This document shows, piece by piece, positions 25,475-34,378 of a stretch of DNA of 64,000 bases. Under the pieces are notes generated by a model. It saw only the letters and a list, made by a program, of their open reading frames with translations. It had not been told where the DNA came from and did not search any database. The stretch comes from an uncultured Bacilli bacterium. GTDB lineage: Bacteria > Bacillota_I > Bacilli_A > RF39 > UBA660. The stretch's first letter is position 1. Each line of letters opens with the position of its first letter. The stretch is taken from positions 1-64,000 of the forward strand of contig CAKPHU010000004.1 in NCBI GenBank assembly GCA_934162125.1, written 5' to 3'. Both the position numbers and the translations under genes were made by a program.

Positions 25475-26914
25475 ATGAAAAAAAAGAAAATATTATTATT
25501 ATTATTAATCATGACATTACTGTCACTAAAAACAATTAAAGTTAACGCTTCTACTTCTTTTTATGAAGCAGAATACATTCCAAACTACTACATTAATCGT
25601 AGTATCAATGGTAAGATTCACTACCAACAAGCTCGTTTTATGCGAGAAAACATCACTAATAAACCAGCCTACTGTCTAGAACCATTCACTAATATGAATG
25701 AAAATAGTACCTACAACGAGACTATTACCCCAAGAAACCTAACTACTGAACAATTAGACAAAATCAAAAAAGCAGTCTTCTTAGGCTACAATTCAAATGA
25801 TACTAGAAAAGACAATCTCTGGTATGTAGTAACTCAATTAAAGATCTGGCAAATTGCTAATCCCAATGGTACTTATTATTTTACCAATTCCCTAAATGGC
25901 ACTAAAATCAACACATATGACTATTTATTAGATGAGCTAGAAACCGACATTAACAACTTAAATGTTACCCCTTCTTTTAATGGAAAAACATTTGATTTAA
26001 TTGAAAATAGTTTCTTAGTACTAAATGATACAAATAATGTTCTAAAAAACTACCAAATAGATAATTCTAATGTAAAAATATCTAATAATGTTCTAGTCGT
26101 AAAAGATTTAAAAGAAGGAACTTATACTTTTGAATTAGATCCTAAAAATCATCCAAGTGGAGATGTACCAATTCTCTTCTATGAATCTCCTACTAGTCAA
26201 AATGTCATAACTATAGGTAACATAAATCCAAGTAAAGTATTTCTAGACATTACTGTTCAAAAAACAAAAATAACTCTTATCAAAATTGATGCTGACACAA
26301 ACACTAAAGAAAGTGCCAAAAAAGCATCTCTAGATGGAGCTATTTATGAACTGACTAATAAAAATGGTAAAAAGATTGCCACTCTAGAAATAAAAAATAA
26401 TGAAGCAACTATTGAAAATATTAGTTATGGAACTTACTACCTAAAAGAAATACAAGCAGGAACTGGTTATACTCTAAATCCAAATATCTATGAAATAATT
26501 ATTTCTAAAGAGAATCCAATTCAAGAACTAGTTCTAAAAAACGAAGTAATTAAAGCTAAAGTTACCATCAATAAAGAGTACTTAAAAAATGACACTTATG
26601 AAAAAGAACCTAATATTGAATTTACTATTTATGATGAAGACAAAAATATTGTTGAAAAAATAACTACAGATGAAAATGGTCACACTGAAATAGAATTAAA
26701 CTATGGAACGTACTACATAGAACAAACTTCTACAACTCCAGGCTATAACTACATAGAACCATTCTACATTCATATAAAAGATAATCTAGACTTAACTTAT
26801 AATCTAAAAAATTATGAAATACCAGTTCCTAAAACTGGTCTAATCAAAAATAATAAAAGTAATATAAATGTCATTCTATTAATAATAATCATATTAAAAA
26901 GAGTCTTATTTTAA
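25475..26914 (+). CDS. cell-wall-anchored thioester-domain adhesin with two SpaA/Cna-B-like domains
   Basis: 479 residues. A signal peptide (about 1-25) leads to a thioester domain (about 30-205) in which Cys67 in AYCLEP and Gln121 in VTQLKIW form the expected internal thioester pair. Two SpaA/Cna-B-like domains follow: about 258-360, with Lys in TLIKID and Glu in YYLKEIQ as isopeptide candidates, and about 362-440. The C-terminus has VPKTG, a hydrophobic stretch and KRVLF, a sortase signal with V for L. Thioester adhesins bind host surfaces covalently. No sortase gene lies in the window. ATG 25475 follows GGAGG; an upstream in-frame start lacks a site. Confidence 0.85.
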   Translation: MKKKKILLLLLIMTLLSLKTIKVNASTSFYEAEYIPNYYINRSINGKIHYQQARFMRENITNKPAYCLEPFTNMNENSTYNETITPRNLTTEQLDKIKKAVFLGYNSNDTRKDNLWYVVTQLKIWQIANPNGTYYFTNSLNGTKINTYDYLLDELETDINNLNVTPSFNGKTFDLIENSFLVLNDTNNVLKNYQIDNSNVKISNNVLVVKDLKEGTYTFELDPKNHPSGDVPILFYESPTSQNVITIGNINPSKVFLDITVQKTKITLIKIDADTNTKESAKKASLDGAIYELTNKNGKKIATLEIKNNEATIENISYGTYYLKEIQAGTGYTLNPNIYEIIISKENPIQELVLKNEVIKAKVTINKEYLKNDTYEKEPNIEFTIYDEDKNIVEKITTDENGHTEIELNYGTYYIEQTSTTPGYNYIEPFYIHIKDNLDLTYNLKNYEIPVPKTGLIKNNKSNINVILLIIIILKRVLF

Positions 26915-26923
26915 GACTCTTTT
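26897..26923. terminator. bidirectional terminator shared by converging genes
   Basis: A perfect 12-bp stem (AAAAGAGTCTTA and its complement) with a 3-nt loop. Both stop codons sit in the palindromic TTAA centre at 26911-26914, so each gene's last codons form one arm. Confidence 0.85.
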
Positions 26924-28158
26924 CCAGTTAAAACTCCTAATGCTTTCTGTAATTGAACATCATCTTCATCACTAAGTGTTGAATAATACTCTTCACTCTG
27001 TCCAACCACTACATCTGGCTCAATTCCTACTTCATTAATCCATTCACCTTTAGAAGTTAACCATTTCTGTACTGTATATTTAACAGTAACTCCAGTAGAT
27101 AATTCTAAAGCATTTTGAATAGTACCTTTTCCATAAGTAGTAGTACCAACTATTTTAGCATTTTTATAATTTTCTTTAAAACATGACGCTAAAATCTCAG
27201 AAGCTGATGCAGAACCTTCATTAACTAAAACAACAACTTCATATTTCCTTTTTCCATCACCAGTAGAATATTTCTTTTCAATACTACCTTTAGTATCTAA
27301 TTGATATAAAACGGTTTTCTTATTAAAGAATAAAGATAATATCTTCTCTGCTTGATTTAAATGTCCTCCAGGATTATTTCTAACATCAATAATTAAACTA
27401 TCAATATCTTGTTTCTCTAAGCTCTTTAAACTCTTATTAAATTGTTCATAAGTATTAGAAGCAAATACTGATATATTAATATAACCAATCTTTTTATTTT
27501 CTCCTTCTATAATCTTGTTTGTAACAGAAGTAAGTTCAATTGTACCTCTAGTAACATCAAAACTCATTTCTTTGTCATCACGTAATACTGTAATATTTAC
27601 AACAGTATCTTTTTCACCTTTAATTAAATTAGTTAATTCTGTTAAAGCCATTCCTCTTACATCAGTATCTCCAACCTTAGTAACTATATCATTAACTTGT
27701 AAACCAGCTTTCTCTGCTGGAGAATCTTTAAATATCTCTATAATGATATTATCACTTTCTCCATGATAAACGCTCATACCTACGCCAACAAAACTACCAT
27801 TAATTTGTTGATTAAAACTATCAGTTGCCTCTTTATCCATATAGTATGAATTAGGATCCTGTAAAACAGAAGCCATTCCATTTACTGCTGCATTAACTAA
27901 TTCTTTTTCATCAACATCTTCATAATAATTATCTTTTATAGCTTCATAAGTAGACATAATTTCTTTTAAATTAGGATCATCTATATCATAACTCTTAGTA
28001 AAAGTTAATAAACATCCAACTATAACTCCAAAAAGTATGGAAATAAAGACAATTAATACAACCTCTGCTGTATTAAAGCTACTAGCAGAATCGTCCTTAA
28101 AAGCCTTAAAAGCAGCCTTAAAACGTTTGCTTAACTTTACCTTTTCCTTACCTTTCAT
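26911..28158 (-). CDS. S41-family C-terminal processing peptidase (CtpA/CtpB-like) with PDZ domain
   Basis: 415 residues: a cytoplasmic basic N-terminus, a membrane anchor (about 28-52), a PDZ domain (about 110-195; VGVGMSVYHG, SPAEKAGLQVNDI) and an S41 catalytic core. The nucleophile Ser is in NEGSASASEIL, and the general-base Lys in TTYGKGTIQ. It cleaves extracytoplasmic proteins at their C-terminal end; in Bacillus relatives it acts in signalling or sporulation. It ends in the terminator shared with the adhesin, overlapping it by 4 nt. Confidence 0.93.
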   Translation of the reverse strand: MKGKEKVKLSKRFKAAFKAFKDDSASSFNTAEVVLIVFISILFGVIVGCLLTFTKSYDIDDPNLKEIMSTYEAIKDNYYEDVDEKELVNAAVNGMASVLQDPNSYYMDKEATDSFNQQINGSFVGVGMSVYHGESDNIIIEIFKDSPAEKAGLQVNDIVTKVGDTDVRGMALTELTNLIKGEKDTVVNITVLRDDKEMSFDVTRGTIELTSVTNKIIEGENKKIGYINISVFASNTYEQFNKSLKSLEKQDIDSLIIDVRNNPGGHLNQAEKILSLFFNKKTVLYQLDTKGSIEKKYSTGDGKRKYEVVVLVNEGSASASEILASCFKENYKNAKIVGTTTYGKGTIQNALELSTGVTVKYTVQKWLTSKGEWINEVGIEPDVVVGQSEEYYSTLSDEDDVQLQKALGVLTGKES

Positions 28159-28221
28159 CTTATCACCTCGTATCTAAAAACATCATAACATAAGAAAACA
28201 ATATTTAGAATAAAAAACGAC

Positions 28222-28250
28222 AAAAAGAAAAAAGACCTAACAGTCTTTTT
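28222..28250 (-). terminator. terminator of the thioredoxin-like gene
   Basis: Stem AAAAAGAC/GTCTTTTT with 6-nt loop and U-rich tract, 4 nt after the gene's stop. Confidence 0.78.
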
Positions 28251-28253
28251 ACA

Positions 28254-28769
28254 TTAACTTAAACGACTACTAATATTTTCGTACCCTTCTATATATTCCC
28301 CAATAGCATGATTATTAAATAATATCAAAGTTGGAGTCTTAATAGCCATCTCTGAAGCTTTAGTAGCACTACTATTACCATTTTCAGAAACAAATCTACT
28401 ATTTAATCCATCAGCCATATCAACAGTATATAAAGGTGTTTGACTATTCTTAGAATCATAAGTACTAATTAATGAACTAATACTTGAAGCAATTTCTTTA
28501 TCACTACTATCATAATATAGTACTAAATACTTATCTTCCTCTTGATCAAAACTACTTCCAAGCAATATTTCAGAAAATTGTATCTCTGTTTCCTTCTTAT
28601 CATTATTACTCTTAGTATCATCTTTTAATATTAATAGAGTAAGTCCATAAAACAATCCTAAACATACTAAGACTATAACTGACATAATTATAAGTTTCTT
28701 AACATCTAGATCCATAGAAGTCTCTATCTTAGGCATTCTTTGTCTTTTTACTTTATTCTTTTTTGCCAT
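28254..28769 (-). CDS. membrane-anchored thioredoxin-fold-like protein lacking CxxC
   Basis: 171 residues: a basic cytoplasmic start, one membrane segment (about 28-50), then an outer domain whose order (YLVLYYDSSD..., TPTLILFNN) resembles a thioredoxin-like fold with a cis-Pro-like TPT loop. The usual CxxC is replaced by YDSSD, so redox activity is unlikely. I do not assign a function. The start is ATG 28769 after GGGTGAT. It lies about 30 bp after the LolA-like lipoprotein gene and may be co-transcribed with it, although a TATAAT also sits just upstream. Confidence 0.62.
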   Translation of the reverse strand: MAKKNKVKRQRMPKIETSMDLDVKKLIIMSVIVLVCLGLFYGLTLLILKDDTKSNNDKKETEIQFSEILLGSSFDQEEDKYLVLYYDSSDKEIASSISSLISTYDSKNSQTPLYTVDMADGLNSRFVSENGNSSATKASEMAIKTPTLILFNNHAIGEYIEGYENISSRLS

Positions 28770-28815
28770 AATATCACCCAAAATCATTATAGCACAAAGG
28801 AAATAAGTAAATCAA

Positions 28816-29814
28816 TTATTTCATAGTTGGTAAACTACTAATTGATTGAGCTACTTTAATTAATTCATCTTGTTCCATAACATCACTAACTAAATAGTAT
28901 TCTATTCCATTACTAGTCCAAGTAAGTGAATTATTAGTCATTACACCTAAAGTATCCATTAATTGATATGGTTCTCCATAAGTAGGAATAACTGTAAATT
29001 CTTCTTCTATATTTGCAGTCTCTTCTACTAATAAGAATGGACTAGTACCATCAAAAGTCATAATAATACGTTCTCCACCATCTTTTTTAACTTTTTCTTC
29101 ACTAACCAACTTAGTACCCTCTGGTATTGCTAAAGGATAAATAGAATCATCTAAAGATGTAACTTCTTTAGTAGCTAAATCATCAATAACATAATTACTC
29201 ATAATAGTATCTAAATTAAAGTAATCATCTTTAAATGTTGGAGAATAATCAATATCATTAAACTTCATACTCATCCAAATAACTCCATCTTTATCTAAAA
29301 CTTTTACTTTAGAAATATTTAAGTTCTTATCAAGTTCAATAGTTTGCTTTACTAACTTCTTATTATTTGGATAATTAACATCAGTAGTTAGACTATAACC
29401 TTTATCTTGTTCTTCAAATCCTAACTCTTGTGTATTATTTATATCATCTACTAAAGCAGATAATAAGTATATTTGTGAATTGCTATAAGGCCAATCACTT
29501 TGAAATTTAAAACTTTTATTAAGTGAAGGAGTAAGAATATAAACACCATCATCGTTCTTTAAAATAACTTGGGTATGATCATTTGCTTTATTAGTTAAAC
29601 TAACTTTATAATAATTATCTTTTTTATGACTAACTTCAATATCATAATTATAGACATCATCATTATTAAGTACTTGTAGTTCTCCAGTCAATTTATAACT
29701 ATCGGCTTTCTTAATCTTATTTTCTAAGTCCTTAACAACATCTTTTTCAGAATACTTCCCACAACCACATACTAGTAATAACATTATTCCTAGTAATAAA
29801 TATAATTTTTTCAT
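28816..29814 (-). CDS. LolA/YdcC-like lipoprotein
   Basis: 332 residues. A signal peptide ends in a lipobox LVCGC (lipidated Cys near residue 19). The mature part is beta-rich, with the ITKADSYK-like opening KKADSYKLTGELQV and repeated strands, as in the outer-membrane lipoprotein-sorting-like fold found in YdcC and GerS of spore formers. It would sit on the outer face of the membrane. No enzymatic residues are seen; lipoprotein or envelope carrier or chaperone roles are possible for the fold. Confidence 0.72.
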   Translation of the reverse strand: MKKLYLLLGIMLLLVCGCGKYSEKDVVKDLENKIKKADSYKLTGELQVLNNDDVYNYDIEVSHKKDNYYKVSLTNKANDHTQVILKNDDGVYILTPSLNKSFKFQSDWPYSNSQIYLLSALVDDINNTQELGFEEQDKGYSLTTDVNYPNNKKLVKQTIELDKNLNISKVKVLDKDGVIWMSMKFNDIDYSPTFKDDYFNLDTIMSNYVIDDLATKEVTSLDDSIYPLAIPEGTKLVSEEKVKKDGGERIIMTFDGTSPFLLVEETANIEEEFTVIPTYGEPYQLMDTLGVMTNNSLTWTSNGIEYYLVSDVMEQDELIKVAQSISSLPTMK

Positions 29815-29878
29815 TTATTCACCTCAATTTATCTAATAAATTATATGACAACAAATAACTAATATTACAGAAGATAAT

Positions 29879-29914
29879 ATAAAAAAATGACTAGGAAATT
29901 CATTCCTAATCATC
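29879..29914 (-). terminator. terminator of the cdaA-cdaR operon
   Basis: A 10-bp stem TGATTAGGAA/TTCCTAGTCA (one G-U) and a seven-U tract, 7 nt after the cdaR stop. Confidence 0.85.
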
Positions 29915-29920
29915 TTTTTA

Positions 29921-31276
29921 TTATTCTTTTGTAATTCTAATTTTTACTTTCTTAGTCTTTGGTTTATAAGATAAACGTAAGTCAGATCCTGTTACTTGGA
30001 CATCAACCTCATGTTCACCAACACCATAATTAGACAAGTCAATATAAGCTTTTATAGATGAAGAATCTAATCTATTAATAATATCTTCACTACCTTCTAC
30101 TATAACTGTAATTGAATTATCTTCATCAGTTAAAGCTTGAGCAATATAACCAGAAGCTAAATTCTCAGCTCTAATACCAATACCAGAGAATTCTTTAGTT
30201 GTAGAAGTATCAAGTTTAACACTAACTTTTAATGTCTTAATACTAATTTCTGTAATACCATTAGGTTTCTTTAATGTAACATTATAATCTTTATCAGAAT
30301 CTAATCCTTTAACATCTATTTCTACTTCTAATTGCTCAAGTTTTTCAACAGCTTGTGCATCACCATATACTGTAACTGTTGTAACTGCTGTATCAATAGA
30401 CTTAATTGATTTACCTAAAGCTACAGTTCCTTTTGGAACAACTTTAACTGGTACTTCTTTAGATGGAGAAGTAATAGTAATCTTAGCATCTATTGCTTTT
30501 GGTACCATTTCTACATCTACAATCTTACCATCAGTATCATATGCAACTAATGGAACATCTTTTAAAGTAATTTCTCCCGCTTTAGGATTTGCAATTTCAT
30601 CAACATCTACTAAAGCTTTAACAGTTGCTACTTTATCTAATTTATATTGAGCACCCTTAACTGTAATCTCAGATCTATCAAGTTCAATATTACTAATATA
30701 AAGTTTAGTATCCAAACTATCTTGATGTAAAACATCATAAGTTAAGCTACGATTTTCACTCTTCTTATCATATATAGTAACTGTTACAGTTGATGGATCT
30801 AATTTGTAATCAAGAGACTTTAATCTTTGCGTATATCTCAAAGTAACTTTATGATTACCTGGCTTTAATCCTGTTAAGTCAACAGATACTCCTTTAGAAG
30901 GTGATTGTTTTGCTAAAAAGATATGTCTTTTTTGTCCTACTAAAGTAATATCTACTGTTTTTGGTAATCCTTCAACTACATATAACTCTTCATTATAAAC
31001 AGCAGTAACTGGTTGATCATATAATATCTCTGCATATTTATCAATCATTACATTTGATTCATTACTAATAATTAAAAATACTAAATAAGCAAGTACTAAA
31101 CTAATTATTAAAAGTGTTGATTGTCTACCAGCTAACTTATCAATGTCACCAGAATGACTCTTAAAGAAATCTTTAATAATTAAAATTAACTTTGTAATTG
31201 GTGTAATCAAAATCTTATCGAAGAATGTTCCAATATGATGAAATATTCTTCCTATTTTCTTAAATATTTTCTTCAT
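29921..31276 (-). CDS. cdaR: YbbR-domain regulator of diadenylate cyclase
   Basis: 451 residues: a basic cytoplasmic N-terminus, a membrane segment (about 53-70) and about four tandem YbbR repeats outside the cell, each with strands like VSVDLTGLKPGNHKVTL. CdaR binds and modulates CdaA. The gene overlaps cdaA by 17 nt, the conserved order. The usual third gene of this operon, glmM, is not next; a terminator follows directly. Confidence 0.93.
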   Translation of the reverse strand: MKKIFKKIGRIFHHIGTFFDKILITPITKLILIIKDFFKSHSGDIDKLAGRQSTLLIISLVLAYLVFLIISNESNVMIDKYAEILYDQPVTAVYNEELYVVEGLPKTVDITLVGQKRHIFLAKQSPSKGVSVDLTGLKPGNHKVTLRYTQRLKSLDYKLDPSTVTVTIYDKKSENRSLTYDVLHQDSLDTKLYISNIELDRSEITVKGAQYKLDKVATVKALVDVDEIANPKAGEITLKDVPLVAYDTDGKIVDVEMVPKAIDAKITITSPSKEVPVKVVPKGTVALGKSIKSIDTAVTTVTVYGDAQAVEKLEQLEVEIDVKGLDSDKDYNVTLKKPNGITEISIKTLKVSVKLDTSTTKEFSGIGIRAENLASGYIAQALTDEDNSITVIVEGSEDIINRLDSSSIKAYIDLSNYGVGEHEVDVQVTGSDLRLSYKPKTKKVKIRITKE

Positions 31277-32093
31277 ATTTATCTTCCTCTTCTACTTCTT
31301 CTTCATTGTATTCAGCATTTTGTTTTGGTCTTAACTCATCAATTAATAACATTCTAGTATCATCGATTGTTAAGTTATATAGAAGTTCACCCTTTAATGC
31401 TATTGAAACACGTCCAGTTTCCTCAGAAACAACTATACAAATTGCATCAGTTTCTTCTGCAAGACCTAAAGCTGCTCTATGACGAGTACCTAAACGTCTA
31501 TTAATCTTTGGACTACTACTTGTAGGGAAAACTGCTCCAGCACAAGTAATTCTATCCCCTTGAATAATTACACCGCCATCATGTAATGGATTTCCTTCGT
31601 AGAAAATAGCAATAAGTAAATCACTAGATAAATCTGCATAAAGTTTCTTAGCTTTATCAATGTAATTTCCTAAACTAATATCTCTTTCAATTACTATTAA
31701 AGCTCCAATACGTTCTTTTCTTAAATAATCAACAGCATTAATTATCTCGTATACCATTCTTTCTCTTTCATCAACAGTTAAAACTTTATGACGACCAAGT
31801 AAATGGCTACGACCTAACTGTTCCAAAATAGTACGTATTTCTGGTTGGAAAATTACTATTAAAGCAATAGGTCCCCATTGAATAATATATTCAAGTAAGA
31901 CTCCTACAGTTGTAAATCCTACTTTATCACTAACTACTTTAAGAATAATGACAAAAGCTACTCCCTTAAATAGTAATGATAATTTAACGTTATTTTTGAT
32001 ATTCTTCAATATCATATAAAATATTAACCAAACAATAGAAACATCTATTATTTTCTTTACAATAGTTAAAACACTTGTTAATGTGATTGTCAT
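31260..32093 (-). CDS. cdaA: diadenylate cyclase (c-di-AMP synthase)
   Basis: About 277 residues: three membrane segments in the first 90, then a DisA_N cyclase domain. The RHR motif is intact (GTRHRAALG, about 204-206) but the DGA motif reads HDGG (Asp172-Gly173-Gly174). The enzyme makes c-di-AMP from two ATP and affects osmotic and cell-wall homeostasis. The Ala-to-Gly change is small and probably tolerated. The start is ATG 32093 after AAGGAGAGG; upstream GTG 32114 has no site. Confidence 0.93.
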   Translation of the reverse strand: MTITLTSVLTIVKKIIDVSIVWLIFYMILKNIKNNVKLSLLFKGVAFVIILKVVSDKVGFTTVGVLLEYIIQWGPIALIVIFQPEIRTILEQLGRSHLLGRHKVLTVDERERMVYEIINAVDYLRKERIGALIVIERDISLGNYIDKAKKLYADLSSDLLIAIFYEGNPLHDGGVIIQGDRITCAGAVFPTSSSPKINRRLGTRHRAALGLAEETDAICIVVSEETGRVSIALKGELLYNLTIDDTRMLLIDELRPKQNAEYNEEEVEEEDKYEENI

Positions 32094-32150
32094 TAAATCC
32101 TCTCCTTCAAGCACTTATTAGTATAACTAAAAATTTAAAATTAGTAAAGT

Positions 32151-32729
32151 TTAAGTAGTTGGGCCCTCAGTACCAACGTTACTAGATTGGCTATTTTCCA
32201 CAGTTTCTGTGGATAAATTATTTTCACTTACACTAGCTTGCTGTTCACTTGTTAAACCAACAACATTAACAGTAGATGATGCAGCTGCAACCATAGCCGG
32301 GTCAATCATAACTACTTTTTTAGGTTCACTTACAGCTGGTACACTCTCTACCACGTCATTAACTGGTTCTTCTACTACTTCCATTCCACTAGGAACAACG
32401 GCATCCAACGCTGTTGGAACACTAACTTCAGCAAAATTACCCATATTAGGAACTACTGCATCCATTGCTGTTGGAACAACCACATCAGGTTTAACCACAT
32501 TAGATGAAATATCATGTAAATTTACTTCAATCTTATTTCCACTACCAGAAGGATCCAGTAAAACAACTCTTGATGCTGATAATTTCTCTTTCTTTTCTTT
32601 AACTTCTAATATATTCTTTTTAATTCCACTAATACACACTAATATTAAAATAAGGCACACAATAAAAACCACTGTATAAAGAGGTCCATTTAAAACATCA
32701 CGAAAAAATACTATAATAGCTTCCATCAT
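32151..32729 (-). CDS. single-pass membrane protein with VPTAxDAVVP repeats
   Basis: 192 residues: a membrane segment (about 16-38), a basic juxtamembrane helix, then a low-complexity acidic, Val/Pro/Ser-rich tail. The motif VPTAMDAVVP at about 86-95 recurs as VPTALDAVVP, and the DNA encoding it is repeated too. I recognise no family. It lies about 57 bp upstream of cdaA on the same strand and could be the first gene of that operon. Topology suggests a cytoplasmic tail, but this is not certain. Confidence 0.55.
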   Translation of the reverse strand: MMEAIIVFFRDVLNGPLYTVVFIVCLILILVCISGIKKNILEVKEKKEKLSASRVVLLDPSGSGNKIEVNLHDISSNVVKPDVVVPTAMDAVVPNMGNFAEVSVPTALDAVVPSGMEVVEEPVNDVVESVPAVSEPKKVVMIDPAMVAAASSTVNVVGLTSEQQASVSENNLSTETVENSQSSNVGTEGPTT

Positions 32730-32780
32730 GCCACCCCTATCTTAATAATATAATAGCATTTAAATAGGAATTTTTCAATA

Positions 32781-32806
32781 AAAAGAAAAAAGACCTAAGG
32801 TCTTCT
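32781..32806 (-). terminator. terminator of the DUF378 gene
   Basis: Stem AAGACC/GGTCTT with a 3-nt loop and U-rich tract; the last codons and TAG stop of the gene form the left arm and loop. Confidence 0.7.
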
Positions 32807-33010
32807 TTCCATAGACATATGTGAAAACAATATCCAAATATTACAAATACCACATATACCAACAATAGTATAGATAATATTAGTAACAATAGTTCTAACA
32901 CCAAATATTGTTGCCACTAGATCAAAATTAAATAGTCCCACTAAAAGCCAATTAATAGCTCCAATAATAGTAAAAACTAATAATACTTTTTGTAAATTTT
33001 CCATTCCCAT
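32795..33010 (-). CDS. DUF378 small membrane protein
   Basis: 71 residues with two membrane segments. The GAINWLLVGLFNFDLVATIFG block is typical of DUF378 proteins (YuzA-like), whose function is unknown. An AGGAGGATAAT ribosome site precedes the ATG. It follows the NlpC/P60 gene by about 45 bp on the same strand. Confidence 0.85.
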   Translation of the reverse strand: MGMENLQKVLLVFTIIGAINWLLVGLFNFDLVATIFGVRTIVTNIIYTIVGICGICNIWILFSHMSMERRP

Positions 33011-33054
33011 ATTATCCTCCTAAAACTATTATGGATAATATCAAAATATTTATA

Positions 33055-34005
33055 CTAACCAACTCTTCTAATACCAACAATACTAGTACCAGAACCTCTC
33101 TTCCAGTAATCGATATTACTAACTAATACTCCTTCACCTGGATGAGTTGAATGAATCATCTTATTATCACCAATATATATCGCAGTATGACTAATGTTAT
33201 TAATATCATATCCCCACACCAAAATATCTCCTGGCAACATATCTTCATAGCTAACAGCACGTCCATCATTAATTTGTGTAGGAGTACTTCTACTAATAGA
33301 AAGACCATTTTGTCTATAAACATATTGTACAAATCCACTACAATCAAATCCACTAGGTGTACTACCACCATAAAGATAAGGTACTCCAATCAATGAATAA
33401 GCAGTTCTAAGAATACCATCACTTAAACTTCTCTTATTAACAATTACAGTAAAAGTACTACTTGCTTCATTACCATTTTTATCAACAGCTAAAACAGCAA
33501 CATCATAAGTACCAACAGTATTTCTATCCAAATTTGTACTAATAGTATAAGATCCATTTACTCTTTCTTCACTATAACTAATAAGGCCATCAATCTTATC
33601 ATATACAGAAATATTATCAAGTAAGTTTAACTCATCACCCTGCGTAATAGAAATATTATCTTGACTAATATCAATAACAGGTGCATTAGTATCTATAACT
33701 TCTATTGAAACATCAATTTCTTTTTCAATACTTCCTTTTGCTACGACAACTGAAACCTTCTGTTTTCCCAAGTCATAAGCATCAATATCATTTTTAATCG
33801 AAACTATTTTACCATTCGTTTTAATTAGTTTCTTAATATTATAATTAGCACTACCATATTCAATAACTGATGATGCCACGTTAGTAACTTTAATACTTCT
33901 ATATATTTCATTTTTTGTAAAAACGTATCCGCCAAGAATAGTTACTAATAAAGTTAGTACCAAAATTATCGGTCGAATCTTTTTCGACTCACTACATTTT
34001 TTCAT
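33055..34005 (-). CDS. anchored NlpC/P60 cell-wall hydrolase with Ig-like domain
   Basis: 316 residues: a membrane anchor or signal (about 11-29), an Ig-like DUF5011-type region (about 40-190; ITQGDELNLLDNISVYDKIDG), and an NlpC/P60 domain (about 197-316). The catalytic Cys is in GFDCSGFVQYVY and the His in ISHTAIYIGDNKMIHS. It should cleave peptidoglycan stem peptides outside the cell. The Ig-like domain type is shared with the esterase fusion at 4495-6270. Confidence 0.92.
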   Translation of the reverse strand: MKKCSESKKIRPIILVLTLLVTILGGYVFTKNEIYRSIKVTNVASSVIEYGSANYNIKKLIKTNGKIVSIKNDIDAYDLGKQKVSVVVAKGSIEKEIDVSIEVIDTNAPVIDISQDNISITQGDELNLLDNISVYDKIDGLISYSEERVNGSYTISTNLDRNTVGTYDVAVLAVDKNGNEASSTFTVIVNKRSLSDGILRTAYSLIGVPYLYGGSTPSGFDCSGFVQYVYRQNGLSISRSTPTQINDGRAVSYEDMLPGDILVWGYDINNISHTAIYIGDNKMIHSTHPGEGVLVSNIDYWKRGSGTSIVGIRRVG

Positions 34006-34032
34006 TTATGTAATTCCTCCCGAATGTTCATA

Positions 34033-34060
34033 ATTATACCACAAATTTCGACTTTTGCAA
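34033..34060 (-). promoter_or_regulatory. promoter of the NlpC/P60 gene
   Basis: TTGCAA and TATAAT separated by 16 nt with an extended TGG before the -10 hexamer. Confidence 0.7.
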
Positions 34061-34159
34061 ATCTAGACCTCTTTCACTAGTAATATGAACTAAAAAATAA
34101 GAAAATATTCTCGTATAAAACAAAGAAAAAATTCCATAATAATAAGGGAGGAAAAAATA

Positions 34160-34378
34160 ATGAATAAAGTACCAAAAATGATTTCAACAAAAGACTTATC
34201 TTACATCTCAGATATGTTTTCATGGCATAATACTTTAGCTAACAAACTAACTTATTATCTTGAAACATGTGATGATAAAGAAGTCGCAACAGCATTTCAA
34301 AAATTACAAAAAATTCATACAAAGAATTGTAAATGCTTTATAAAAATTTTAGAAGGTGGTGATTCTAGTGACTGCTAA
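34160..34378 (+). CDS. small helical CotF-partner-like protein
   Basis: 72 residues, helical, with the opening VPKMISTKDLSYISDMFSWH and a FQKLQKIHTKNCKCFIKIL helix. Similar short proteins sit beside CotF-like genes in Bacillota and look like the N-terminal part of a small ferritin-like bundle. It overlaps the next gene by 11 nt, so translation is coupled. The function is unknown; a spore-coat role is not shown. A GGGAGG ribosome site is 8 nt upstream. Confidence 0.65.
   Translation: MNKVPKMISTKDLSYISDMFSWHNTLANKLTYYLETCDDKEVATAFQKLQKIHTKNCKCFIKILEGGDSSDC

Noticed and set aside
32209..32679. Plus-strand open frame opposite the VPTAxDAVVP-repeat protein
   Set aside because: No ribosome site and low-complexity Thr/Ser content that mirrors the repeat gene; the minus-strand gene has a good start and context.
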